The notes under the pieces are model-generated. The model saw only the letters and a list, made by a program, of their open reading frames with translations. It ran no database searches and had not been told where the DNA came from. Both the position numbers and the translations under genes were made by a program. A stretch of 27,163 nucleotides of DNA from CAZVJA01 sp964626885 (GTDB lineage Bacteria; Planctomycetota; Planctomycetia; Planctomycetales; Planctomycetaceae). The stretch lies in NCBI GenBank assembly GCA_964626885.1, contig CAZVJA010000056.1, positions 1-27,163 on the forward strand, in the 5' to 3' direction. The stretch's first letter is position 1; each line of letters begins with the position of its first letter. Shown here in pieces: positions 7,942 through 15,230 of the stretch.

Positions 7942-8280
7942 TTAGAGCGCGGCATCGCCCGATTCGCCCGTGCGAATGCGGATCATTTCACTCATCTCTG
8001 TGACAAAAATCTTTCCGTCGCCGATTTGTCCGGTCCGGGCGGTACGGAGAATGGTGTCGATCACCTCCTTGACCTGATCGTCGGAAACGACCACTTCCAT
8101 TTTCGCCTTCGGAAGAAAATCGACCGTATACTCGGCGCCGCGGTATTGTTCCTTGTGACCTTTCTGGCGGCCGAATCCCCGCACTTCGGAAACCGTCATA
8201 CCCTGGACGCCGACTTCCGTGAGCGCGTCCTTCACTTCTTCCAGTTTGAAGTGGCGGATGATTGCCTCGATTTTCTTCAT
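7942..8280 (-). CDS. glnK: Nitrogen regulatory protein PII (first copy, next to amtB)
   Basis: This is a second complete 112-aa PII protein. It begins MKKIEAIIRHFKLEEV and carries the T-loop YRGAEYTVDFLPKAK with Tyr51, then RTGQIGDGKIFV and MIRIRTGE. The start at 8280 is chosen because homologues begin with MKKIEAI and AAAGGAACGG lies just upstream; a longer in-frame start at 8358 would add 26 unrelated residues. PII genes adjacent to amtB usually encode the GlnK form that plugs the ammonium channel when nitrogen is plentiful, hence the symbol, which is inferred from context. A 249-nt spacer separates it from amtB, so it could also have a promoter of its own. Confidence 0.95.
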   Translation of the reverse strand: MKKIEAIIRHFKLEEVKDALTEVGVQGMTVSEVRGFGRQKGHKEQYRGAEYTVDFLPKAKMEVVVSDDQVKEVIDTILRTARTGQIGDGKIFVTEMSEMIRIRTGESGDAAL

Positions 8281-8529
8281 CCCGACCGTTCCTTTCCCAA
8301 AGAGGACTCGCCTGGCAATCGCCAAGCACAAACGCTGGACTAAGTCACACCCGATCAAGCCGATCAGGTATCCCTAAGCGGCGTATGAGCAACAATCGTT
8401 CCGGGTTCGATGCGATGGTCTTCCTTCCATTGGTTTCATATCGCGGTTCCCCGGTTCTTCATTACGTCGGAACTCGAACTTTTGATCAAATTCCTTTCGA
8501 GATTTCCGACAATTGGCTTCCCATCAATT

Positions 8530-9936
8530 CTACAGGAAGATATAGCCTTCTTCACCATGCTGGCTCAAGTCGAGCCCTTGAATCTCTTCGGCCTGGGAAA
8601 CGCGCAGTCCCATCGTGGCATCGAGCACTTTGAGCAGAATCAGCGTGCCGACAATCGCGAGTCCCGCCGACGCGGCAACTCCAACCGCCTGGTTAATGAA
8701 TTGTTGAGCATTCCCTTCAATCAGTCCATAAAGCTTGGCATTGCCTGTCACCGCTTTGCTGGCAAAGACCCCGGTGAGCAAGGCTCCCAGCGTGCCGCCG
8801 ACTCCATGAACCCCGAAGGCGTCCAGCGAATCGTCGTATTTGAATTTTGACTTGAGGGTCGTGCAGGACCAAAAGCAGACCAGACCGGCTGCCAATCCCA
8901 AAATGATTCCCGACAGGGGAGTGACCGTGCCGCAGGCGGGGGTGATGCAGACCAATCCTGCCACTGCCCCGGAACATGCCCCAAGAACACTCGGCTTGCC
9001 GCGCGTCAGCCATTCCGCGCCCGCCCAGGCAATGACGCCGGCCGAAGCAGCCAGATGAGTCGCCACGAAGGCATTTGCCGCGGAGGCATTGGCGGCGAGC
9101 GCACTGCCGGCATTAAAACCGAACCAGCCCACCCACAGCATCGCAGCACCGATCGAGGTGTACGTCAGGTTATGCGGCGGCATCGGTTCCTGCCCGAAAC
9201 CAAGACGCTTTCCCATCACCAGGCAGCAAATCAGCGCGGACACACCAGAGCTGATGTGCACCACCGTGCCCCCCGCGAAGTCGAACGCGTAGAACTTTCC
9301 TTCCGCACCAAGCCAACCCTTCGGTGACCAGACCCAATGGGCGATCGGGCAGTAGATCAATGTTCCCCATAAGATCATAAACACGCACATGGTGCTGAAC
9401 TTCATCCGTTCTGCAAACGCCCCGCAAATGAGTGCCGGCGTAATGATGAAGAACATCCCTTGAAACACCATGAACACCGATTCGGGAATGGTGTTGGACA
9501 TGGGGACATTTGCTGTACCAGTCGATGCATCCCAGGTGGGGATGACTCCCTGCAGCGCGATTTTGTTCGTCCCCCCCATGAATCCACCGAGAATGTCATC
9601 GCCGAACGCGAAGCTGTAACCCCAGAGCGCCCAAACAACGGACATCATTCCCATCAGGAAGATGCATTGCATCATGACGCCCAGAATGTTTTTTTTGCGG
9701 ACCAAACCGCCGTAGAAGAGCGCGAGCCCCGGTGCCGTCATCATAAGCACCAGTGCCGAGGATATAAGCATCCACGCAACATCGCCCGTATCCAGCGGAG
9801 TTGCTGGAGCTTGAGGCGCGGCGGAAGGCGATGTGCCGGGCGAAGTCCCTTCTTCAGCGAATGAAAATGAGGAATTCCCCAGAAAAACCAGCAGAAATAC
9901 CGCAATACAAGCCGTACAAAACACCTTCTTCGACAT
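8530..9936 (-). CDS. amtB: Ammonium transporter (Amt family)
   Basis: The protein conducts ammonium/ammonia across the inner membrane. Its 468 aa include a signal peptide (about residues 1-27, ending SFSFAEE), a Pro/Ala/Thr-rich linker and about eleven hydrophobic segments. Family signatures are visible: ALFYGGLVRKKN, GAFAERMKF, DFAGGTVVHISSG, and the two pore histidines, in DFAGGTVVHISSG and in DAFGVHGVGG. The C-terminus ends in a cytoplasmic tail with EEIQGLDLSQHGEEGYIF, close to the tail that contacts GlnK. AAGGAGA lies 7 nt before the ATG. It heads the nitrogen cluster and lies downstream of a sigma-54 promoter, implying induction under nitrogen limitation. Confidence 0.97.
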   Translation of the reverse strand: MSKKVFCTACIAVFLLVFLGNSSFSFAEEGTSPGTSPSAAPQAPATPLDTGDVAWMLISSALVLMMTAPGLALFYGGLVRKKNILGVMMQCIFLMGMMSVVWALWGYSFAFGDDILGGFMGGTNKIALQGVIPTWDASTGTANVPMSNTIPESVFMVFQGMFFIITPALICGAFAERMKFSTMCVFMILWGTLIYCPIAHWVWSPKGWLGAEGKFYAFDFAGGTVVHISSGVSALICCLVMGKRLGFGQEPMPPHNLTYTSIGAAMLWVGWFGFNAGSALAANASAANAFVATHLAASAGVIAWAGAEWLTRGKPSVLGACSGAVAGLVCITPACGTVTPLSGIILGLAAGLVCFWSCTTLKSKFKYDDSLDAFGVHGVGGTLGALLTGVFASKAVTGNAKLYGLIEGNAQQFINQAVGVAASAGLAIVGTLILLKVLDATMGLRVSQAEEIQGLDLSQHGEEGYIFL

Positions 9937-9993
9937 CGACTTCTCCTTGAGCGCTTAGGGGGAAGTGACTTATGGAACACTGTTTGGTGGATC

Positions 9994-10025
9994 GATTTCG
10001 CCTAGTTTTGTAGGCTATCGAAATC
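9994..10025 (-). promoter_or_regulatory. Hairpin in the amtB leader
   Basis: GATTTC/GAAATC (9994-9999 and 10020-10025) encloses GCCTA/TAGGC (10000-10004 and 10011-10015) with a 6-nt loop and a 4-nt bulge on one side: 11 pairs in total. If transcription starts near 10031, the hairpin occupies about nucleotides 7-38 of the mRNA. It could stabilise the transcript or be a protein-binding site; this is inference. Confidence 0.4.
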
Positions 10026-10042
10026 CGATGGCAGGGAGAAAC

Positions 10043-10057
10043 GCAACTTCCGTGCCA
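10043..10057 (-). promoter_or_regulatory. Sigma-54 (RpoN) promoter of the amtB-PII-PII-glnD cluster
   Basis: On the minus strand TGGCAC (10057-10052) is followed by five bases and TTGC (10046-10043). This matches the RpoN consensus TGGCAC-N5-TTGC exactly, with the invariant GG and GC at the required spacing. The predicted start site is near 10031, giving a leader of about 95 nt before amtB. Sigma-54 control of amtB-glnK is well known in other bacteria, which supports the call. No clear NtrC-type enhancer (TGCACC-N5-GGTGCA) was seen nearby. Confidence 0.82.
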
Positions 10058-10134
10058 CAACGAAGATTGACCTCCGTTCGATTGCGAATTCCTTACTCGC
10101 AGAACGACCGACTTTCCCGCGAAGGCCCTGCACG

Positions 10135-11208
10135 TTGGCCAGCATTTCTCCCGTTATTCTGGTGGCCCTTTGCGGATTGCTCGGCATCGTCGTCGGCACG
10201 CTGATCAATCTTTGGGGGTTGGCGCTCGTGGCCGCGGGAAGCGAATCTCAAGATCCCACACTTGAAGAGGACTCCGCAGGGGCTCCCCAATTTCCTTCCT
10301 ATCAACGGTTCCGAGACGCCACGGCGCAACCCTCTCCCTGGTGGCACTTTGTTCCGGTCTTGGGATACTGGCTGGCTCGGGGAAGGGGAGTGTTTCGAGG
10401 ATATCCCGTTGGAAAGTCCGGTTTGATCGCCGAGGTGGGAACCGCGACCCTCTTTGCGGGGTTCGCGACCGCTTATTTGCTGTTCGAGTGTCAGCAGGTC
10501 CCGGAAGTGCGGCCGGACGAATTCTGGAAATACGGTCGGCTCATCTATCACCTTGTGCTCGTCGGATTCCTGGCAGCCGCAACCAGTACCGATCTGCGCG
10601 ACTACGTGATCCCCGACGCGATCACAATCCCCGGAATGATCATCGGGCTGCTCGCTGCCGGGATTTCGGGGCAACTGCAAATGATTCACATCTGGGTCGA
10701 TTGGAACCAGGAGATTCCGGGGATGCGCGGGCCATATTTTCCCGATTGGCTCGACGCCCATCGGCATCTGCACGGATTTGCCTGGAGTATCGCCGGCGCT
10801 GCCGCCGGAGCGGGCATCACCGGAGTCACGCGTTTCATGGCCCGCAAGATTCTGCACCGTGAGGCAATGGGTTTCGGCGACGTGACCCTGATGGCGATGA
10901 TCGGCAGCTATCTCGGTTGGCAGCCGATGGTCTTCGTCTTCTTTCTCGCACCGCTTTGTGCCCTTCTTTCGGCGCCGGTCTCGTACGCGCTCACCGGGCG
11001 GACGTTTCTGGCGTATGGGCCGTATCTGAGCCTGTCAGCCTTCGGAGTCATGTGCAGTTGGAAATGGCTGTGGAAGCCAACGAGACTGATTTTCGGCGAT
11101 GCTCAATTGCTGGCGATACTTGGATTCATCACGCTCGGACTCTTCGCGATACTACTGGGGGGAATGCGGCTCTACGAGTCCCGAAAGCATCGCAAGCAAG
11201 CATCGTAG
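10135..11208 (+). CDS. Prepilin peptidase (type IV, A24 family)
   Basis: This polytopic membrane aspartyl protease should cleave the leader of type IV pilins or type II secretion pseudopilins. The two catalytic aspartates are Asp153 in TSTDLRDYVIPD and Asp249 in GFGDVTLMAMIG. The N-terminal part has the usual region before the second membrane helix (FVPVLGYWLARGRGVFRGYP), but the four zinc-binding cysteines of canonical members are absent. At 357 aa it is longer than usual because of an extra loop of about 35 residues between the helices near 178-212. The start is uncertain: TTG at 10135 keeps the first membrane helix, with GAAGG about 10 nt upstream. It is divergent from amtB and ends just before a terminator. 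Confidence 0.85.
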   Translation: MASISPVILVALCGLLGIVVGTLINLWGLALVAAGSESQDPTLEEDSAGAPQFPSYQRFRDATAQPSPWWHFVPVLGYWLARGRGVFRGYPVGKSGLIAEVGTATLFAGFATAYLLFECQQVPEVRPDEFWKYGRLIYHLVLVGFLAAATSTDLRDYVIPDAITIPGMIIGLLAAGISGQLQMIHIWVDWNQEIPGMRGPYFPDWLDAHRHLHGFAWSIAGAAAGAGITGVTRFMARKILHREAMGFGDVTLMAMIGSYLGWQPMVFVFFLAPLCALLSAPVSYALTGRTFLAYGPYLSLSAFGVMCSWKWLWKPTRLIFGDAQLLAILGFITLGLFAILLGGMRLYESRKHRKQAS

Positions 11209-11230
11209 CCAGTAGCGACGGTGCACTGCG

Positions 11231-11252
11231 ATGCGCGGCTGGGCGCATTTTT
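11231..11252 (+). terminator. Rho-independent terminator after the prepilin peptidase gene
   Basis: ATGCGC (11231-11236) and GCGCAT (11243-11248) form a perfect 6-bp stem around the loop GGCTGG, followed by a short T-run (11249-11252). It lies 22 nt after the stop codon of the plus-strand gene and between convergent genes. Confidence 0.65.
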
Positions 11253-11270
11253 CCCATAGAGTCAAGATGA

Positions 11271-11795
11271 TTACAGCAGGTCGAGCTTCTCGTGGCGGCG
11301 CTGCGGCCTGCTGCACGTTGCGCACAAGCCGTAGGCTTCCAACCGGTGGCCGCTCATGCGGAAACCATGCTCCGCGGCGACCTCGTCAAGCAGCTTCGAA
11401 ATCGACTCGTTATGAAATTCAATCAACGAGCCGCAGCCATCGCAGATGAAGTGATCATGCTGTGGGTAGCCATAGTCGTGCTCGTAGACCTCGCGGCCGT
11501 TGGGGCGGGCGACGCGGCGCAGCATCCCGGCTTCGACCAGGGTATTGAGGGTGCGGTAGATCGTGGGGCGGCTGACGTTCTTCCCGTCGTGCCGGCCCGA
11601 AAGGCGTGACGCCAGTTCATCCGCGTCAAAATGCTGATGGCTGGAGAAAACCTCCGCGACGATCGCGGCCCGCTCGTGCGTTAGCCGCTTCCCCTTGGTC
11701 GCCAGGAATTCTTGAAATTTCTCGACCGGTGCAACGGCCATTTCCAGTGACGAAATGTCGCTCACCGGTTTCCCCCCGCTTGTCTGCAAAATCAT
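11271..11795 (-). CDS. fur: Fur-family transcriptional regulator
   Basis: A 174-aa metal-dependent repressor. The winged helix lies at about residues 30-100, with the recognition helix in SRPTIYRTLNTLVEAGMLRR. The metal-binding and dimerisation half has YPQHDHFICDGCGSLIEF (His113, His115, Cys118, Cys121), and the second cysteine pair is Cys158 and Cys161 in CATC, which forms the structural zinc site. Compared with E. coli Fur there are about 20 extra N-terminal residues; the in-frame Met19 is an alternative start. The family includes Fur, Zur and PerR; the HDH plus two CxxC pairs fit Fur best, but the metal cannot be decided from sequence. The gene starts 10 nt after the FlgM-like ORF and is probably co-transcribed with it. 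Confidence 0.9.
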   Translation of the reverse strand: MILQTSGGKPVSDISSLEMAVAPVEKFQEFLATKGKRLTHERAAIVAEVFSSHQHFDADELASRLSGRHDGKNVSRPTIYRTLNTLVEAGMLRRVARPNGREVYEHDYGYPQHDHFICDGCGSLIEFHNESISKLLDEVAAEHGFRMSGHRLEAYGLCATCSRPQRRHEKLDLL

Positions 11796-11804
11796 GAAGT
11801 CGTG

Positions 11805-12215
11805 TTATTCGCGGCCCATATCGATGGCTCCGAGAAGCTTTTCCAGGGCCGCCTCAAGCTTCTCCGGTGTTTCGTATTCCCCCGCCTCAATGGCGGCTTT
11901 GATCTGGGCCAGCCGTTCCGAGCGAACGTCGGACGATTGACTGGCTTGATCGAGCATTTTTCCCACGGCCGAGATCTCCACGGCATCGCGAGGTGTGGCC
12001 GGTTGGTTCGCTGCGGTCTTTGCTGGAGCCGTCGGCGGTAACTGGCGAATCGGGATGCTGGGCTGGACCGAGCCGGGTCCGGTTACTTCCATGTCGGCAC
12101 TCCCTGCCTGTCGATCGGAAGGTGATGCGGAAGGGGAGCCTTCCCCCTCCTGATGACTTCCATCATACCGTAAAACGGGAGGCCGGTTCAACCGGGGCTT
12201 TCGGGAAGCGGACAT
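11805..12215 (-). CDS. FlgM-like anti-sigma factor, 136 aa
   Basis: The C-terminal segment (about residues 78-131) matches the FlgM family: VEISAVGKMLDQ, then DVRSERLAQIKAAIEAGEYETPEKLEAALEKLL. FlgM binds and inhibits the flagellar sigma factor (sigma-28) until it is exported. The N-terminal 75 residues are rich in Pro, Ser, Ala and Gly and look disordered, which also fits FlgM. The ATG at 12215 is preferred to the upstream in-frame GTG at 12224; neither has a clear ribosome-binding site. No other flagellar gene lies in the window, so the sigma factor it targets is unknown. Linkage to fur is unusual and may be incidental. Confidence 0.75.
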   Translation of the reverse strand: MSASRKPRLNRPPVLRYDGSHQEGEGSPSASPSDRQAGSADMEVTGPGSVQPSIPIRQLPPTAPAKTAANQPATPRDAVEISAVGKMLDQASQSSDVRSERLAQIKAAIEAGEYETPEKLEAALEKLLGAIDMGRE

Positions 12216-12567
12216 AGCACACACCGGGAATTCTAGAGGCAGACATTGCGGCCGTCAGCCGGGACTGACCGCAATGGAACATCAAACCGGGTGCGCCTCC
12301 TCATCGCTACCACTGCAATCTGGGGTATCGGCATCCGGGCGGGCAGGGTTGAGCAACTGTCAGGACACCTGTTCCCCCAACGTGTGAAAGCCGCCTGTCA
12401 TGCACAACGTGACGGCTATGACGCAAGAGCAGCCCACAAGTCATGTTGCAGCAAATCAACACGACAGGTCCGCGCCCCGGGAAACGGCCCTAACCTCGGC
12501 AAAAGCCCCCTGTCCGGAACCCTCGACTTGGGAATGGGGAATAGCGAGTTCAAGGGCAGGGGCGAGG
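12216..12567. other. Non-coding spacer
   Basis: About 350 nt separate the FlgM-like gene from the end of ltaE. I find no credible ORF: candidate frames have no recognisable homology and no ribosome-binding site. The only structure is the long hairpin at its ltaE-proximal end, listed separately. A promoter for the FlgM-like/fur pair is expected here, but I could not identify one. Confidence 0.5.
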
Positions 12568-12570
12568 TTA
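12491..12570 (-). terminator. Long imperfect hairpin directly after the ltaE stop
   Basis: TAACCTC (12491-12497) pairs with GAGGTTA (12564-12570). Next GCCCC plus TG (12505-12512, one bulged C) pairs with CAGGGGC (12557-12563). Inside, GAAC and TCG (12517-12525) pair with CGAGTTC (12545-12551). Together this gives about 21 pairs over 80 nt. The outer strand includes the ltaE stop codon. No T-run follows, so it may be a transcript-end stabiliser or a structured RNA rather than a standard terminator. Confidence 0.4.
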
Positions 12571-13662
12571 TCCCCGGGCATAAGGCCCAGTCGCCATGGC
12601 CCCGGCTTCGACATTTTGAAAACCAGCCGAAACGCAGTCCCTCAGAACCGAGATGACATGTGGAATGTCCTCCCGGCTGACGTCGAGATGTGTACAGGCC
12701 CGCAGTCGATGTGGACCGGACGCGTTGATCCTCACGCTTCGCCGGGCCAGGGCGGCTGACAATTGTGCAGCGTAACCCAATTTCGGATCGACCTCAAAGA
12801 AGACGAGATTCGTTTCCACTTCGTCCGGCCGAATCTGGAGCCCATCGATCCTCGCAATCCCTTCCGCCAATCGACGGGCGTTCTCGTGATCCTCTGCCAG
12901 ACGCTCGACGTGATTCTCCAGGGCGTAAATGGCGGACGCCGCAACGATTCCCGCTTGGCGCAGCGCGCCGCCGAACAATTTTCGCGATCGACGAGCCCGT
13001 GCGATGTCGTCGGCGCTGCCGACCAGAATCGAGCCCATTGGGCAGCCGAGCCCTTTCGAGAAGCAGATGGAGACCGTATCCACGGCCCGGCCGACCTGAG
13101 CGGGCGAGTACCCTTGAGCGATAATCGCGTTGAAGACCCGCGCGCCATCCATGTGAACTTTCAGACCATGTTCTCGAGCCCAGGACGAAACTCGCTGCAA
13201 CTGATCGAGCGAATACGATCGGCCTCCTCCGGAGTTCGTCGTATTTTCAAGGCAAACAAGCCGCGTGCGGCAGAGGTGCTGGTTATCAGCCCGGATCTTC
13301 CCGCGCAACTGAGGCAGGTCGATCATGCCGAACTCACCGGGAAGGGTGCGGCACATGACGCCGCTGAGCACCGCCGGGCCGCCCGCCTCGAAATTCGCGA
13401 TATGCCCCGTCTCATGAATCAGCAACTCGTCGCCGGGGAGACAGTGTGTTCGAACTCCCATCTGGTTCGATTGCGTCCCCGAGCAGGCGTAGACCGCCGC
13501 CTCCATCTCGAACATCTCGGCGACCATTTTTTCCAGTCGATTGACCGTCGGATCTTCGGCCGACATGTCGTCGCCGACCTCCGCGTTCGCCATCGCTTCG
13601 CGCATGCCTGGAGTCGGCTTGGTGACGGTGTCGCTCCGCAGATCGTAAATTCGGTCGGGCAT
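12568..13662 (-). CDS. ltaE: Low-specificity L-threonine aldolase
   Basis: This PLP enzyme cleaves L-threonine or allo-threonine to glycine and acetaldehyde. In a product beginning MPDRIYDLRSDTVTKPT (364 aa), the PLP lysine is Lys203 in CFSKGLGCPMGS and the cofactor-binding aspartate is Asp172 in HMDGAR. The stacking histidine is His83 in LIHETGH, matching the E. coli numbering. The start at 13662 is preferred because homologues begin at this point; an in-frame start at 13761 would add 33 residues with no family resemblance. The gene is divergent from hisD with about 170 nt between the starts. Its stop codon lies inside a long hairpin. Confidence 0.94.
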   Translation of the reverse strand: MPDRIYDLRSDTVTKPTPGMREAMANAEVGDDMSAEDPTVNRLEKMVAEMFEMEAAVYACSGTQSNQMGVRTHCLPGDELLIHETGHIANFEAGGPAVLSGVMCRTLPGEFGMIDLPQLRGKIRADNQHLCRTRLVCLENTTNSGGGRSYSLDQLQRVSSWAREHGLKVHMDGARVFNAIIAQGYSPAQVGRAVDTVSICFSKGLGCPMGSILVGSADDIARARRSRKLFGGALRQAGIVAASAIYALENHVERLAEDHENARRLAEGIARIDGLQIRPDEVETNLVFFEVDPKLGYAAQLSAALARRSVRINASGPHRLRACTHLDVSREDIPHVISVLRDCVSAGFQNVEAGAMATGPYARG

Positions 13663-13834
13663 GATACGGCTCGCCTCAAGCTGGGAATTTTCGCGGGGAT
13701 GCGCTGGCACATGGCAATTTCCTCCCCGGTCGATCAGTCGCCTCCACTCTACATTTGCCATGAAGCCGCTTCAATGAGGGCCCCTAACTCATCGCGAACT
13801 TTACGGTCATTCGCATGGTCTTTAGGATGGAACC

Positions 13835-15214
13835 ATGACTTCTCAACCTGCCCAACCATTGAACATTGCCACCATCGATTGCGCACGGGATAACGCGATC
13901 GAGCTGTTCGCGGCCCTCCGCGAGAAGCTCAGCCCGCGCGGCGACGTGGTCTCCGAGGCTGGCCGTCAACGGACCATCGATTTGTTCGTGGCGCCCCTCT
14001 CGCCGCAGCAGGTCGTCGAAAAGATTTGCGGCGACGTGCGGCAGCGGGGAATTGCCGCGGTGCTGGAATATACGGCAAAGCTCGACCGCAAGGAATTGAC
14101 GAAAGAAACGCTCCGTGTCCCCGCCGAGGAACTTGCCGAGGCCCATCGCCGGGCTGATCCACAGTATCTCGAGACTTTGCGGCGGATTCGCGACAACATC
14201 CAGGAATTTCAAAACAGTATTCTAGCCGACAATGTCACTCTGGTACGGCAGGAGGGCCCAAGCCGTGTCGAGCTTCGGCAACGTTACCTGCCGCTGAAGC
14301 GGGTGGGGATTTGCGTTCCGGGAGGAGCGGCGTCGTATCCTTCGACGCTGTTGATGACGGCGGTCCCCGCTCAAACCGCCGGCGTCCGTGAAATTGCCGT
14401 GGTTGCACCGCCGACGCCCTACGGCGCCTACAACACCGACTTGCTGGCCGCGTGTCACGAGATCGGCGTCACGGAAGTCTACCGAATGGGAGGAGCGCAG
14501 GCGGTTGCAGCGCTCGCTTACGGCGTGGAGGGAGTCCCACGGGTCGATAAGATCGTCGGGCCCGGAAATTTATTTGTGGCTCTCGCCAAGCGTTATGTGT
14601 TCGGTGAGGTTGATATCGACAGCATTGCCGGTCCGAGCGAGGTCGTGGTGCTGGCCGACGAGACCGCCCGTCCGGAATTCGTGGCGAGCGATCTCATCTC
14701 GCAAGCCGAGCATAGCCCAGGATCGGGCGTGCTCATCACCTGGCATGCACCGCTGATCGACGCTGTAAAAGCCGAACTGGCCGCTCAACTTGGACGGTTG
14801 CCGCGCGGCGATCTTGCGCGACAGAGTCTGGAAGATTACGGTGCGCTCATTCTCGCCCGCAATGCGGAAGAAGCGGCGAGCTTTACCGACCTGCTGGCGC
14901 CGGAGCATCTGCACATTTCCACCGCGCATCCCGAAGAGATGCTCGACCGCGTGCAGAACGCCGGCGCAGTGTTTCTCGGGCATTACACGCCCGTGGCGCT
15001 TGGGGACTACGTCGCCGGGCCGTCGCACGTGTTGCCGACCGGCGGGACTGCTCGATTTGCCAATGGTCTATGCGCGAACGATTTTCTCAAACGTTCGTCT
15101 GTCATCGCCTACACACGCGAGGCCTTGGCCGCCGCGGCCGACGACTTGCGATTGATGGCCGAGAAAGAAGGGCTCACGGCCCACTCCGCCAGCGTCGATA
15201 TCCGGCTGAAATAA
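13835..15214 (+). CDS. hisD: Histidinol dehydrogenase
   Basis: HisD catalyses the last two steps of histidine biosynthesis, oxidising L-histidinol to L-histidine with NAD and a zinc ion. The 459-aa product has every family signature: VGICVPGGAASYPS, KIVGPGN, IAGPSEVVVLAD, DLISQAEHSPGS, APEHLHI, and GDYVAGPSHVLPTGGTAR. AGGA lies about 8 nt before the ATG. The gene stands alone here, with no other his genes nearby, so histidine genes are probably dispersed in this genome. It ends only 16 bp from the convergent alaS gene, and no terminator hairpin is evident in that gap. Confidence 0.97.
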   Translation: MTSQPAQPLNIATIDCARDNAIELFAALREKLSPRGDVVSEAGRQRTIDLFVAPLSPQQVVEKICGDVRQRGIAAVLEYTAKLDRKELTKETLRVPAEELAEAHRRADPQYLETLRRIRDNIQEFQNSILADNVTLVRQEGPSRVELRQRYLPLKRVGICVPGGAASYPSTLLMTAVPAQTAGVREIAVVAPPTPYGAYNTDLLAACHEIGVTEVYRMGGAQAVAALAYGVEGVPRVDKIVGPGNLFVALAKRYVFGEVDIDSIAGPSEVVVLADETARPEFVASDLISQAEHSPGSGVLITWHAPLIDAVKAELAAQLGRLPRGDLARQSLEDYGALILARNAEEAASFTDLLAPEHLHISTAHPEEMLDRVQNAGAVFLGHYTPVALGDYVAGPSHVLPTGGTARFANGLCANDFLKRSSVIAYTREALAAAADDLRLMAEKEGLTAHSASVDIRLK

Positions 15215-15230
15215 ATCGGCAAATGACGGA

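Noticed and set aside
8310..8335. Second sigma-54-like site before the first PII gene
   Set aside because: The minus strand reads TTGGCGATTGCC, but the GG and GC are too close together for an RpoN promoter.
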